From NCBI RefSeq assembly GCF_019977735.1, contig NZ_AP025018.1:10544580-10608579 (forward strand): a stretch of 64,000 nucleotides of DNA, written 5' to 3'. This document shows positions 35,697 to 45,467 of this stretch, piece after piece. How positions within the stretch are numbered: position 1 is the first letter of the stretch; the number at the start of each line of letters is the position of its first letter. The notes beneath the pieces are model-generated. The model worked only from the letters and a program-made list of their open reading frames with translations. It made no database searches and had not been told where the DNA came from. Source of the DNA: Calothrix sp. PCC 7716 (GTDB lineage Bacteria; Cyanobacteriota; Cyanobacteriia; Cyanobacteriales; Nostocaceae). Position numbers and translations under genes: made by a program.

Positions 35697-37100
35697 ATGT
35701 TGCCAATCTTACTAATCTCTCCTATTGCTCAAACAACTCCTACCCCACCTCCCCCCGAAGAAATTGTCATTCCCCAGGAAATAAGACCGCTTCCTGGTAG
35801 GTTGGATAGTGTGCCTGTATTTAACAGCAATAGTCCAGAGAAAGTAGTTTCGGAAGGAATTCTGCTCTCAACTTTTCCAAATGCAGGCAAAAAAAATCCC
35901 GAAGCGCATTTAAACTTTCCTTTTAGCGGTAGGTTTGATGTTTTTGCCCACCACGTTTTTGGGGCGCCAACACCTGATAATCTACGCTCACTTTACGTTG
36001 GCATCATCTTATATAATCCTGGCAAAAAACCAGTAACAGTCAGTGTGCTTCAAGGTGCAAGTTATTTAAGTCAACCAGATGCACCATTTATAGAGTTACC
36101 ATCCTTCGCTTTAAACACAGAAAATAATGTTTTTGCAGGGCCAGGTAGTCGAGTAATGAGCGATGTTTTACGAGGATTAAGACAAGATAATTTTCCTAAA
36201 CAAATTGTCATTGCTCCAGGTGAGTATCAAATGTTGCAAAATGCACCAATCCCAGTGCAAGGATTAACACCACCATTAAATGGACGTTCTACTTATGCAA
36301 GGTTGCGAAGTAACGGCGCCCTATATATAGCTTCTTTAGCAACTCCCGCACGTACAAATACTGATGGAACCGAACGGGCGCCGACAATTGAAGAATGGCG
36401 TAATATATTAGATAACGGTACACTCTCCACACCCAGAGACATACCACCTACCCCTCTTTCACAACCAGGTCCTAGAAAATATGGACGAGTTGCAGGAGTC
36501 GCAAGAGGTTCATATTGGCGTGCGCTACTTACCGACACTCCCAAAACAAGATTCTTAACAATTCCACAACCAGGACAAGCATTCTCCTACGGCATCAGCA
36601 CGCTTCATGGTGGCACCTTGGGTACAAATCAAATTCAAAGCGCACCCATGCTAGTTCGCTATCCAGATACAGCATATGTTGCTCATGGTAACTACGGCGT
36701 GCAATATAACTTAAGATTACCGTTATATAACAACACAAAAAACGTCCAAACGGTCAGTCTATCAATTCAAACACCACTAAAAGAAGACCAACTTAGTAAA
36801 AAAGGACTACGCTTCTTTGCCACACCCGCGCGTCCCACATTTTTTAGAGGAACAGTGAGAGTAACATACCGTGACGACCTAGGAAAAGCCCAAAGTAGCT
36901 ATATACATTTAGTACAAAGACGCGGACAACCAGGCGAGTCATTACTAGCACTACCAATAAGACCAGGACAAAGGCGCCTAGTAGAAGTAAACTTTCTCTA
37001 TCCACCCGACGCAACACCACCCCAAGTTTTAACCATTCAAACCCTTGATGGTACAAAACCACCAGTTCCCAGCATCCAACCAGACCCTATAAACCAATAA
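35697..37100 (+). CDS. DUF3370 family protein
   Basis: 467 residues, matching the length of a cyanobacterial conserved family (DUF3370 as I recall it). It opens with a short hydrophobic segment (MLPILLISPIAQ) that may be a truncated signal peptide, then a Pro-rich linker (TPTPPPPEEIVIP) and a beta-rich body with EAHLNFPFSGRFDVFAHH, SLYVGIILYNPGKKP, GKAQSSYIHLVQRRGQPG and RLVEVNFLYPPDATPP. Probably periplasmic or surface-exposed; function unknown. A hexanucleotide TTCTTG repeat and a dispersed palindrome follow its stop directly. Confidence 0.65.
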   Translation: MLPILLISPIAQTTPTPPPPEEIVIPQEIRPLPGRLDSVPVFNSNSPEKVVSEGILLSTFPNAGKKNPEAHLNFPFSGRFDVFAHHVFGAPTPDNLRSLYVGIILYNPGKKPVTVSVLQGASYLSQPDAPFIELPSFALNTENNVFAGPGSRVMSDVLRGLRQDNFPKQIVIAPGEYQMLQNAPIPVQGLTPPLNGRSTYARLRSNGALYIASLATPARTNTDGTERAPTIEEWRNILDNGTLSTPRDIPPTPLSQPGPRKYGRVAGVARGSYWRALLTDTPKTRFLTIPQPGQAFSYGISTLHGGTLGTNQIQSAPMLVRYPDTAYVAHGNYGVQYNLRLPLYNNTKNVQTVSLSIQTPLKEDQLSKKGLRFFATPARPTFFRGTVRVTYRDDLGKAQSSYIHLVQRRGQPGESLLALPIRPGQRRLVEVNFLYPPDATPPQVLTIQTLDGTKPPVPSIQPDPINQ

Positions 37101-37221
37101 TCTTCTTGTTCTTGTTCTTGTTCTTGTTTTTGTTCTTGTTTTTGTTCTTGTGGAACGGGCATCCCTGCCCGTCATAATATTAGATTTTAGGGCGGGCAAG
37201 GATGCCCACCCCACAAGAGAT
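37101..37221. repeat. (TTCTTG)n tract plus dispersed GGGCAT-type palindrome
   Basis: About eight TTCTTG/TTTTTG hexamers (37101-37150) lead into GGAACGGGCATCCCTGCCCG and its inverted partner GGCGGGCAAGGATGCCC, then ACCCCACAAG. The remaining 200 bp to lemA is AT-rich with no recognised element. Confidence 0.8.
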
Positions 37222-37419
37222 ATTCAGACATTTGTTAATCAAGTTCTAGTATAATCACTATTTTTTACATTTAAATCATATTTATATTCATAGATTTTAC
37301 TTAGATTAATCCTTCACAACTCTGCCAAAGTTAAGAACAATCACTGTTTCTACTGCAAAGTATCCTGTATAAGATATATGTATAATTTTATGCTGTATAT
37401 TAAAAACTTTTAACTACAA

Positions 37420-37998
37420 ATGGCAAGCTTTGCAATAATACTATTCATAAACTTATCAATAATTATAGGCATAAGTATAGCTGGAATAAAAATATACAAC
37501 AGCTTAATTTACAAAAAAAATCAGGTTGACAATGCATTTTCAAGCGTAGACGTATCGCTACAGAAAAGGTGGGACTTAATACCCAACTTAGTAGCAGTAA
37601 CTCAGCAGTACATGAAATTCGAGCAGCAAACCTTGACAGAAATTGCCAGACTGAGAAATCAGCTAATGTCTGAGAAACTAAATAACGAAACTCGATTAAA
37701 ACTTGAAAGCAAACTTTCAGGCGCCATAGGCAACATCATTGTAGCAGTCGAAGCATATCCACAATTAAAAGCGAACGAACACTTTACACGACTACAATTA
37801 TCGTTAAACGAAGTCGAAGAACAAATTTCAGCCGCGCGTCGATTTTATAACTCAGCAGTAACCGAATATAACAGTGCTATAGAAATGTTTCCAAGTAATA
37901 TATTCGCCTCATCTATGAAGTATAAACCGAAGCAGCATTTTCAAGCCAACGCTCAAGAACGGCAAAATGTCAACGTTGGTAGTTTATTTAATCAATAA
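37420..37998 (+). CDS. lemA: LemA family protein
   Basis: 192 residues. An N-terminal membrane helix (about 5-27) with a short outside end is followed by the LemA coiled-coil fold: YNSLIYKKNQVDNAFSSVDV, LQKRWDLIPNLVAVTQQYM, an antiparallel helix bundle and RRFYNSAVTEYNSAIEMFPS. LemA proteins are membrane-tethered helical bundles of unknown function. In many bacteria they are encoded beside a DUF3137 protein, as here (13 bp before the first DUF3137 gene), suggesting a shared membrane complex. Confidence 0.85.
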   Translation: MASFAIILFINLSIIIGISIAGIKIYNSLIYKKNQVDNAFSSVDVSLQKRWDLIPNLVAVTQQYMKFEQQTLTEIARLRNQLMSEKLNNETRLKLESKLSGAIGNIIVAVEAYPQLKANEHFTRLQLSLNEVEEQISAARRFYNSAVTEYNSAIEMFPSNIFASSMKYKPKQHFQANAQERQNVNVGSLFNQ

Positions 37999-38011
37999 AT
38001 TTAAATAAATA

Positions 38012-40342
38012 ATGAATAACCTATTAGAAACAGGGTTAAATGCAATCGAAAGAGGCAACTTTTTAGAAGCTATTAAATTATTACAAGAATATTGTCAAGA
38101 GTATGAGCTTAACTCAATAGGCAGTTTCCGCGAATATATTCAAGCACAAGCAAACTTAATCAAAGCTTATACTTATGCAAATAATAAACCGCAAGCAATC
38201 GTACATTGTAAAAAACTAATAACAAGTGAGTATCCACAAGTTCGTGAATGGGCAAAAAAAGTTCTTACTTCCTTATCTCCACAAGCAGTAATACCAGAAT
38301 CAAACGAAGTAAGTACAGTTAACATTACGCAACAATCGCTTTATACATCTGAGGAAGTTGTAGGATGGTTAAAGGCAATTGATAAATCTGTATTCTATGG
38401 TAATAATACTTTAGCAATTAATCTACTAGAACCATTTTGTAAAAGTGTCAGTCCAGACAGCAAAGAGTATTTGTACGCACAAGTATTATTAGTAGAAGCT
38501 TATCACAATGATAATCAACGTGAAAAAGCTGTAGAACTTTCGCAACAGCTTTGTGACAGCAAACATTATTTAACTCAGCGACTTGCAAATCATTACCTAT
38601 CAACATCATCAATAGATATAATTTCAGAAAACGTATTGGTTGTGAATGGGCAAAGTTTAATAACTCCTGTAGAAGCTTCACAACTTTTTCAAAAAGGGTA
38701 CGATGCAATAGTCAGCAAAGATTATACAAAAGCAATTCAAATATTTGAAGAATATCACCAAAGTGCTTCTCCATCTAGAAGTGAGTATTTACAAGCTAGT
38801 AAATGGTTACTCAAAGTATACCAGGCTAATCAACAGTTAGATAATGCTATTGATTTATGCCAACAATTACTAACTTGCCAGCATAAACCGACTCGTAGAT
38901 GGGCAAGAGAACTTTTATTTACAGATTTATTTAATAATAATAAACCATTACCTCTTATTTCGTTGGTAAGTGAGCGTAAGCAACCATCTTTAAGTCAAGA
39001 GATAACTCAGCAAGCTGATTCGGTGCCTTTTAAGCATACTGGTATTAACTTTACATCAAAAAATTTACATTCATTTAAAAATTTTTGTAAACAAGAGTTA
39101 CTGTTAGATTTACGAATGTTTGAAAAAGGAAGAAGACAAGCATTAGTCACTTTAATAGTATCAAGCGTAATATTAATAGTTTCGATTTATTTGCCAACTC
39201 CACTATTTATCAAACTAATTTCTACATCACACACTACAACAGATGAAGTTTTTGAGTTTATAGATTTTGGCTTATTCAGTATAACACTGCCTATATCTTG
39301 GTATGCAAACCTTATTATTCGATTATCTATATTATTTATATATGTAATAATGATACTAGTTTTATTTTCTGGATGGTCGCTTTTGTATAACTCGTTGTTT
39401 GAAACTTTTAGTTATGGCTTTGATAATAAGATTGGGGGTAAAATACATCAATTTATTAGCTCTCAGGAAAATTCAAATACATCAAATCTTTTCTTTGAAC
39501 AAGATATCAATAAAACTTTACAGAATCTACAGCATAGTCAAATACTAGATGGAGTTTTTAAACCTAATAATATAAAGCAAGATAGTTATATTCATGGTTA
39601 TGCGAATGACATTAGTATAAACATTACACAGATTGAGGCACAATCAGGTTTTGACCATTATTGGACTCGAATGCTAGATATAGATTTATCTGCTACGGCG
39701 CCGGAAAATTTTGTTTCTTTAAATGGGTTAATGTTAATTGGTAACGTAGTACTATTGTGTATTCCAACTCTTGTAATGTTAATTATAAGGCTAATCAAAG
39801 GTGTTCCATACGTGTTAACTCAAGTATTTCAGGGTAAAAACATTGATTATAAACGTTTTAAAATAGAGATTATAAATAATCAATCTTATCATAAAAATAT
39901 ATTTAAAGGCTTATTTTTTGGCGCCAAGTTTAACAAATATACGAAAGTTACAACAATCATACAACCAAAAGGCTTAAAAACTGATATAAACTCAATCAGT
40001 CATGGTAATAAAGAATTAATTAAACTTGAAGACCCAGAGTTTTCGCAATATTTCACAGTATATAGTGAAGACCAAGTAGAAGCACGTTACATATTATCTA
40101 CAAACTTGATGGAAAAATTAGTTAATTTTAAAAAGAAGGTAGGTAAAAACGTTTATGTATCATTTTTAGAAAACATGATTTATATTGCAGTTGAATATCC
40201 AAATGGTTTATTTGAACCCAATTTATATAAAAGTATGTTGAGCTTTGGTCCATTGCGTGAATATTTTGAAGCCATACAATTGATGCTAGGAATAGTCGAA
40301 GACTTAAATCTTGATAGAAAAATTTGGAGTACTAATGAATAG
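38012..40342 (+). CDS. TPR-like repeat + DUF3137 membrane protein
   Basis: 776 residues. The first about 310 contain three roughly 80-residue helical repeats, each with a TPR-like AI..LE/AIxLxQQL pattern (start points near residues 5, 120 and 225). Then comes a DUF3137-type module: FKNFCKQELLLDLRMFEKGR, two or three hydrophobic helices (about 370-390, 425-460 and 570-590), and a soluble C-terminus with GLFFGAKFNKYTKVTTIIQP and QYFTVYSEDQVEARY. The second half is closely repeated by the next gene. The TPR extension probably recruits partners at the membrane. Overlaps the next gene by 8 bp, so translation is coupled. Confidence 0.65.
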   Translation: MNNLLETGLNAIERGNFLEAIKLLQEYCQEYELNSIGSFREYIQAQANLIKAYTYANNKPQAIVHCKKLITSEYPQVREWAKKVLTSLSPQAVIPESNEVSTVNITQQSLYTSEEVVGWLKAIDKSVFYGNNTLAINLLEPFCKSVSPDSKEYLYAQVLLVEAYHNDNQREKAVELSQQLCDSKHYLTQRLANHYLSTSSIDIISENVLVVNGQSLITPVEASQLFQKGYDAIVSKDYTKAIQIFEEYHQSASPSRSEYLQASKWLLKVYQANQQLDNAIDLCQQLLTCQHKPTRRWARELLFTDLFNNNKPLPLISLVSERKQPSLSQEITQQADSVPFKHTGINFTSKNLHSFKNFCKQELLLDLRMFEKGRRQALVTLIVSSVILIVSIYLPTPLFIKLISTSHTTTDEVFEFIDFGLFSITLPISWYANLIIRLSILFIYVIMILVLFSGWSLLYNSLFETFSYGFDNKIGGKIHQFISSQENSNTSNLFFEQDINKTLQNLQHSQILDGVFKPNNIKQDSYIHGYANDISINITQIEAQSGFDHYWTRMLDIDLSATAPENFVSLNGLMLIGNVVLLCIPTLVMLIIRLIKGVPYVLTQVFQGKNIDYKRFKIEIINNQSYHKNIFKGLFFGAKFNKYTKVTTIIQPKGLKTDINSISHGNKELIKLEDPEFSQYFTVYSEDQVEARYILSTNLMEKLVNFKKKVGKNVYVSFLENMIYIAVEYPNGLFEPNLYKSMLSFGPLREYFEAIQLMLGIVEDLNLDRKIWSTNE

Positions 40343-41612
40343 TCAAAACACATTAAGCGAATTTAAAGATTTTTGCAAGAAAAATATATTGCAGGATTTA
40401 CATAAAGCTGAAAGAGAGAGAAAGCAGGTACTTGTAGCTGTAATCATTTCAAGCTTAACATTTTTATTTTTCGTAAATTTTCTAAATCAGATATTTTTTA
40501 TAAATGTCTCGGATTCGGAATCTTATATATCTTTCTATATAGGTAATTTTTCTATATCTTTATCTACATTTTTGCCAACTAGATTATTCTTCTTACTAAT
40601 TTATTTAATTTTATTTCTAGGATTATTTATAATTTGGTCACTTTTCTATAACGCTTCATTTGAAAGCTTTAGCAGTAATTTAGAAAGACAGGTTAATAAA
40701 AAAATATTTGAATTTATTAATAGTCATCAAACTTTAAACTTATCAACTAAGCCTTTTGATACAGATATTGATGGAACTCTAAGCTATATACAACACAGTC
40801 AAATGTTTGATGGACTATTTAAACCTAACAGTATTAAACAATATAACCATATATCTGGCTACGTAAATAATATTATTATAAATATTACACAAGTTGATAT
40901 TCAATCAGGATTAAACCATCGGTGGACAGAAATATTTGATATAACTAAAGATATTTCTTACGCTTCGTCAAAAAACGTTACCTCATTAGAGGAGATTATA
41001 GCCTTATTAAACGTAGTGCTATTTTTTATACCAACTACTTTACTGCTTTTACTAAGACTTATCAAAGGTTTTCCATATGTGTTGAAGCGAATTGCACAAG
41101 GTAAAAACATTGATTATCAACGTTTTGAGGTTGAGATTTTAAAAAATCAGGTTTTTAATTATAACATTTTTAAAGGCTTATTGTTCCGCGCAAAGTTTAA
41201 TAAATTTGCAAAATCTATAACTGTCATTCAACCTAACACCCTAAAAGTCAACGTTCATTCTATTAATCATGGTGATAAGCAACTGATTAAACTTGAAGAC
41301 TCAGAATTTGCCAAGTATTTCACAGTGTATAGTGAAGACCAAGTAGACGCGCGTTATATATTGTCTACAAACCTGATGGAAAAGTTAGTTGGTTTTAGGG
41401 AGAAAGCAAATAAAAATATTTATGCATCGTTTGTGGACGATATGATATATTTTGCAATTGAATACCCAGATGGGTTGTTTGAGGCAAATTTGTACAGAAG
41501 TATGTTGAGCTTTGCACCATTGCGTGAATACTTTGAAGCAATACAGCTAATGTTGGGACTTGTTGAAGAGTTGAATCTTGATAGACAAATTTGGAAAAGC
41601 GACGATATGTAA
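40335..41612 (+). CDS. DUF3137 membrane protein, paralogue without TPR region
   Basis: 425 residues from ATG 40335, overlapping the upstream stop as ATGAATAG. It aligns along its whole length with the last about 425 residues of the previous protein: SEFKDFCKKNILQDLHKAER, membrane helices at about 30-50, 80-105 and 220-245, GLLFRAKFNKFAKSITVIQP, KYFTVYSEDQVDARYILSTN and a near-identical C-terminus. Tandem duplication followed by gain (or loss) of the TPR part is likely. With LemA the three genes form one operon of unknown role. Confidence 0.7.
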   Translation: MNSQNTLSEFKDFCKKNILQDLHKAERERKQVLVAVIISSLTFLFFVNFLNQIFFINVSDSESYISFYIGNFSISLSTFLPTRLFFLLIYLILFLGLFIIWSLFYNASFESFSSNLERQVNKKIFEFINSHQTLNLSTKPFDTDIDGTLSYIQHSQMFDGLFKPNSIKQYNHISGYVNNIIINITQVDIQSGLNHRWTEIFDITKDISYASSKNVTSLEEIIALLNVVLFFIPTTLLLLLRLIKGFPYVLKRIAQGKNIDYQRFEVEILKNQVFNYNIFKGLLFRAKFNKFAKSITVIQPNTLKVNVHSINHGDKQLIKLEDSEFAKYFTVYSEDQVDARYILSTNLMEKLVGFREKANKNIYASFVDDMIYFAIEYPDGLFEANLYRSMLSFAPLREYFEAIQLMLGLVEELNLDRQIWKSDDM

Positions 41613-41639
41613 GTTGTAGACTCTTTCTTTGTGTTCTTT

Positions 41640-41735
41640 GTGTCCTTTGTGGTTTATTTTTTCTTCTCTCTGTGTTCTCTGTGCCTCTGTGGTAAATATA
41701 ATAATATCACTGCACAGGCGAGACACCTGTGCTAC
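41640..41735. repeat. Dispersed CTCTGTG...GCCTCTGTGGTAAA repeat and ACAGGCGAGACACCTGTGCTACAAG hairpin
   Basis: The TTCTTTGTGT/CTCTGTG stretch recurs at 1030 and 32409. The following ACAGGCGAGACACCTGT is a small inverted repeat. It lies between convergent genes. Confidence 0.55.
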
Positions 41736-41743
41736 AAGACGGG

Positions 41744-42352
41744 TTATCCTACTCGTTGAATACCTACGTGTTTGATAAATGCGTACCAATCTCGTGAGAA
41801 TCCTTTGATTTCTATATCATCAAGATTAAATCTAACGTGACTGTCTTGAATTGGTAGTCTGACTGTATTGGTGTTGTCAGGTAAGCTGGTAGATAGTACT
41901 AACTCTGTACCAGCAGGTATTAACTGTTTAGATTGGTCGTTTAAAACATTTGAGTCTATTGGTTGACGTTTAATAAATGTATCAACGTTGAAAACTAGCT
42001 TGAGGAAACCTTGTTGAGTTCCGAGTGTGTTGCGGTCTACTGCAATTCTAGCAACGTTTTTCTCGGTTTGTCTGTTAACTACAGCTTCTACAGTGGTGGC
42101 TTGTACTATTGGTTCTTGAATGATTTGTACGTGGTCTGCAAATGCGAACCAGTTACTGAATCCTTTGAATTGAAGGTTTTGCAGGGTAATTTTATAGTGG
42201 TCGTTGTTGCCTGGGGGTAAGCTGTATGATTGTATTACGAATGTGGTACCCGCAGGGATGTTTTGCTGTCTGTTACTTGGTAGTTGGCTTGCTTGGATGG
42301 GTTCTTGCTTGATAATGGTGTCTGTGATAAACACGATTCGGTCTAATGCCAT
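41744..42352 (-). CDS. Hypothetical protein with two tandem about 70-residue repeats
   Basis: 202 residues. Two homologous units: residues about 7-76 and about 125-200. Both contain TxIKxxPI, QL/VLxxxxxQxIPAGT, a Leu/Pro-rich strand, and end FKGFSNWFAFADHVQI or IKGFSRDWYAFIKHVGI. Similar beta-rich units occur as C-terminal repeats in cyanobacterial peptidoglycan-active or surface proteins, from memory. The protein has no signal peptide or enzyme motif. Probably a binding or structural module; function unknown. Confidence 0.55.
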   Translation of the reverse strand: MALDRIVFITDTIIKQEPIQASQLPSNRQQNIPAGTTFVIQSYSLPPGNNDHYKITLQNLQFKGFSNWFAFADHVQIIQEPIVQATTVEAVVNRQTEKNVARIAVDRNTLGTQQGFLKLVFNVDTFIKRQPIDSNVLNDQSKQLIPAGTELVLSTSLPDNTNTVRLPIQDSHVRFNLDDIEIKGFSRDWYAFIKHVGIQRVG

Positions 42353-42447
42353 ATATACACCTGGTTAATTTAATTTTGTTTGATAATTTGAGCTTCAATC
42401 TGTATATGGTCGGTTTCGGACAACTTATACACGAGTTATTAATTAAA

Positions 42448-42576
42448 TTACATCTGGCGTGAGATAGATTTTATACCTGGCGATTCGGGGGTGGCGCCCA
42501 TCATTTGGACTGATTCAATCGTTGTAATTCTCAAGGTTATTAGGCTATCTAAGTCTTTAAAATTACTATAGGACAT
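42448..42576 (-). pseudogene. 5' stub of a cyanobacterial 'MSYSxFK' protein gene
   Basis: A 42-residue frame begins MSYSNFKDLDSL, the characteristic start of a widespread cyanobacterial protein family (type I restriction R-like or Uma2-adjacent hypotheticals, from memory), then turns into unrelated sequence and stops. A decayed remnant is the simplest reading. The rest of the 321-bp gap is AT-rich and carries one GGCGCC and a copy of the GCAGGATGCCTGTTCCACAA repeat at about 42648. Confidence 0.35.
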
Positions 42577-42673
42577 TGCGTCCTCCGCAAATTTTTGAAG
42601 TTAAATTGATTTTAATTTTAGGTAAATATGAATATATGTGGTTACAGGCAGGATGCCTGTTCCACAAATCTAA

Positions 42674-43999
42674 TTATGCTGAGAAGCCTTTTTTGGCTGC
42701 GGGTTTTTTGCTTTTGGTTTTGGATTTACTGACTTCTGTAACAGCTTCTTGGAAGAGGTTGTGTAGATGTAAAGGTACGCTGGCAATTTCTGGGAGTTCG
42801 GGTTCTAGGAGTTTGTGGTTGCTTTCTAGGAGTGGGTCGAGGTCGCTTTGTAGGTTGAAGTCTGGGCGCCCTAATATTGTTTGTAGGATTTTTTCTAGTT
42901 GTGCTGGATATTCTTTTGCTAAACGGCGCCAAATAAAAGCGTTGATAGTTTTGTCTTCAAGGTAAAAGCGTACTAGTTTCTCGGCGCCTTCAATGCTTTG
43001 CCAGTCGTCTGCTGTTAATATAGATTTCATTTTGGCATAAGTTGGTAAAAGCATTTGTCCCCAACGCGGATGTGATATTGCTGTTAGTTGTTCTGCTTTT
43101 TTAAGGTCTGGTGGTAATTCAACTTTTGGCGCCACCATTTTACCTGTAGTATTTTTAGCATCGAATAATTGTGATACTACACTCTCAGTGGCGCCTAATT
43201 CTGTTGCAGCAGCTTTAATTTCGTCTTCATCTACACCCGCAGATTCTGCCATCTCTGTAAGTGACTTAGAAGTATCAACACCTGCTTGTTCTAATTGCTT
43301 CTGTGTCAAAATTTCTTGAAACTCGGTCATTTTCTTACTAAGTTGGTATCCCGGCATTGTGACTTCATCACTACCAAAAAAGTCAACAAACTGTTGGTGA
43401 TACTTTTCTACAGATAGCCAAGCTTCTTCGAGTAAGTCGGGTGCATCACTATATAGATGATTACGATGATTATCTTTAAACTTACCAATAGCGACAGCTA
43501 ACTTGGGTCTACCTAATTTACCCATTACCGAACAAGGTCCCGAAAAACTCCAGTATGTGTCTGTAACAGGGGATATGCGAGTTAATAAAATTTCTCCAAC
43601 TGAACATCTTGATAAGTCTTGTAACATCCGCTGATTATCTGGCTTTACAATATACCGTTTTTCTGTTAACCAGTTCGTCAACTCAAAACCATCGGGTAGT
43701 ACTTCAGATACTGTAAATAAACCAATGAAACTGCGGCGCCAGTTTTGAAGTAAGTCAATATCGGCTTGTGGTAATTTATTATCTTGCAAAAATATATCGA
43801 GCGGCGCCTTATCGCCAACTTTACCTTCGGTAATAAAGCCATCGATAATCATATCGCGTTGAACAGTATCACCAGAACCGCGACGCGCTTGAATTGCTGC
43901 ATAGCTTTCCAATGCTTGCGCTAGTGTACCTTCAGCATCCATGACAAAATCGATTAAATCTTGCTTGAGTTGGTGCGTGCGCTCTAATATTGCATCCAC
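42674..43999 (-). CDS. Conserved hypothetical protein
   Basis: 441 residues, start GTG. I do not recognise a characterised family. N-terminal helical part (ILERTHQLKQDLIDFVMDAE), then a GDTVQRDMIIDGFIT segment, FTVSEVLPDGFELTNWLTEKR and RMLQDLSRCSVGEILLTRIS in a mixed alpha/beta middle. A helical stretch (TEMAESAGVDEDEIKAAATE) is followed by ISHPRWGQMLLPTYAKM and a Lys-rich C-terminus (KSKTKSKKPAAKK). No membrane segments. It carries an unusual density of GGCGCC sites (about eight). Probably a cytoplasmic cyanobacteria-specific protein. Confidence 0.6.
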   Translation of the reverse strand: MDAILERTHQLKQDLIDFVMDAEGTLAQALESYAAIQARRGSGDTVQRDMIIDGFITEGKVGDKAPLDIFLQDNKLPQADIDLLQNWRRSFIGLFTVSEVLPDGFELTNWLTEKRYIVKPDNQRMLQDLSRCSVGEILLTRISPVTDTYWSFSGPCSVMGKLGRPKLAVAIGKFKDNHRNHLYSDAPDLLEEAWLSVEKYHQQFVDFFGSDEVTMPGYQLSKKMTEFQEILTQKQLEQAGVDTSKSLTEMAESAGVDEDEIKAAATELGATESVVSQLFDAKNTTGKMVAPKVELPPDLKKAEQLTAISHPRWGQMLLPTYAKMKSILTADDWQSIEGAEKLVRFYLEDKTINAFIWRRLAKEYPAQLEKILQTILGRPDFNLQSDLDPLLESNHKLLEPELPEIASVPLHLHNLFQEAVTEVSKSKTKSKKPAAKKGFSA

Positions 44000-44152
44000 A
44001 AATCAATATCTCAAAAAACAACAGCAGTATATTAAACTCTATATAATCGATAAATACATCTAACTATAGCTAGATTGACTACAAAAATTATGAAATTACG
44101 TGTATCTTATAAATCTGACCACAAATATGGTTACTTTCGAGTGGTATAGAAA

Positions 44153-44632
44153 ATGCCAGACCCTATTAGACCGATAAGAAATGCTGCCAAAGCGCTCATT
44201 ATCCGTGATAATCATTTACTGGTAATCACCAAACGTGATGCTAATGGTGTGTGGTATTTATTACCTGGCGGAGGGCAAAAGCACGGTGAAACTTTAGAAC
44301 AAGCTTTGCTGCGTGAGTGTTTGGAAGAAATAGGCGCCGCAGTCAAAGTTAACAACTTGGTATTCGTGCGTGAGTTTATCGGTAAAAACCACTTAGAAGA
44401 CTGTACCGATGTTGAATGGTGTAAACTTGTTCACTCTATCGATTTTATATTTGCCTGTAGTATTGCCGATGATTATATTTTAGGAAATGGGACACTACCC
44501 GATGAAGGGCAAGAAAAAGTCGAGTGGTTGCCCATTGCAGAGCTACATAAATACCGTATATATCCCAGTCCATTAAAAGATTTATTAATCAATCAAATAT
44601 ATAACAAAGTTTACCTAGGAGATGTGAATTAG
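44153..44632 (+). CDS. Nudix hydrolase
   Basis: 159 residues. A complete Nudix box, GGQKHGETLEQALLRECLEE then IGA (about residues 40-62), matches GX5EX7REUXEEXGU, so the Mg-binding helix is intact. N-terminal NAAKALIIRDNHLLVITKR forms the typical first strands. The family cleaves nucleoside diphosphates linked to another moiety; the substrate cannot be predicted. Monocistronic. A short run GGATGACTCTAGGATGTAACGGAT follows, of a kind also seen at 32835 and 46030. Confidence 0.85.
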   Translation: MPDPIRPIRNAAKALIIRDNHLLVITKRDANGVWYLLPGGGQKHGETLEQALLRECLEEIGAAVKVNNLVFVREFIGKNHLEDCTDVEWCKLVHSIDFIFACSIADDYILGNGTLPDEGQEKVEWLPIAELHKYRIYPSPLKDLLINQIYNKVYLGDVN

Positions 44633-44682
44633 CAACGGATGACTCTAGGATGTAACGGATAATTTATTTTAAATAATAAAAT

Positions 44683-44909
44683 TTAATAAATATTTGTTGT
44701 AACGCGCAGTAAGTTACCTGCGTTTGTTGTCACAACGTAACCATCATTCCAAGCAGCTACTCCAGATGGTATACCAAAACCAAGGGCGCCAAGGTCAGAA
44801 ATAACAGAAATATTATCGTTCTCAACCTGTATAAGCTTTCCAGTGTTAGAGGTAATAATTAAATTGGCGCCAACTGAGAGCTTCGTTTTGCTTTGGAAGT
44901 TGACTCGGA
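44683..44909 (-). pseudogene. 3' remnant of a beta-propeller (NHL/SMP-30-like) protein gene
   Basis: An open frame ending at TAA 44683-44685 encodes KTKLSVGANLIITSNTGKL, QVENDNISVISDLGALGFG, IPSGVAAWNDGYVVTTNAGN and LLRVTTN, the rhythm of the last blades of a propeller protein. It is closed upstream by a stop codon and has no start codon, so the first several hundred residues are missing. Confidence 0.45.
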
Positions 44910-44910
44910 A

Positions 44911-45093
44911 TTAGAAAATTATTTGTACACTCAAATTATCAATCAAAGTTAAAAATTTTAATTTAGACTTATAAACCCTATACTCACAGGGTTTATAAGT
45001 AACAAAATGGTTTGGACGAGCTTTTTTGTATTCAAAGTTATATTCTGGTAGCAAATCGTCATTATCTTCATTAGGAGTTTGTGTATTGTTCAT
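44911..45093 (-). CDS. Short, probably truncated antitoxin-like protein
   Basis: 60 residues. The N-terminal DDLLPEYNFEYKKARPNHF resembles the start of small cyanobacterial antitoxin-type proteins that read 'LRPEYDFxxxxxxPN'. The C-terminal half (YKSKLKFLTLIDNLSVQIIF) does not continue that family, suggesting truncation or frameshift; no toxin gene is adjacent. It abuts the propeller remnant. The 370 bp to the next gene shows one GGCGCC and nothing else recognised. Confidence 0.4.
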   Translation of the reverse strand: MNNTQTPNEDNDDLLPEYNFEYKKARPNHFVTYKPCEYRVYKSKLKFLTLIDNLSVQIIF

Positions 45094-45467
45094 AGTCCCT
45101 ATGCTCTATGATTGAAATTTTTAGTAAGCATTAGATTGGTGCTTAAGAAATAATAGCAGCATTACCAACAGGTGCCCAAGTGAATGCAAGACTAAGAAAA
45201 GCATGTACAAAAGCATTGAAGCAGTATAGTCACATACTCTTATAGGGCAAGGCGCCTGACTCGTTACAAACTGTAATATTACAAATTCGTAATTATACTG
45301 AATGCATTAATTCCTTATGGTGTGATATGTAAATTATTCGGTTCTCACTACTTTTTATTCCAGAAAACCTTATTAAAAATAAAACGCTAAATACGAGATG
45401 GACTGATGGCGCTCAATCGCTGCGTGAATATAGTACAATACATTTAAAAGTTTATGGGATTGTAAAA

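Noticed and set aside
42576-42965. 129-codon plus-strand frame opposite the hypothetical protein gene
   Set aside because: It is antisense to a long protein-like frame (42674-43999) and has low-complexity Ser/Arg translation.
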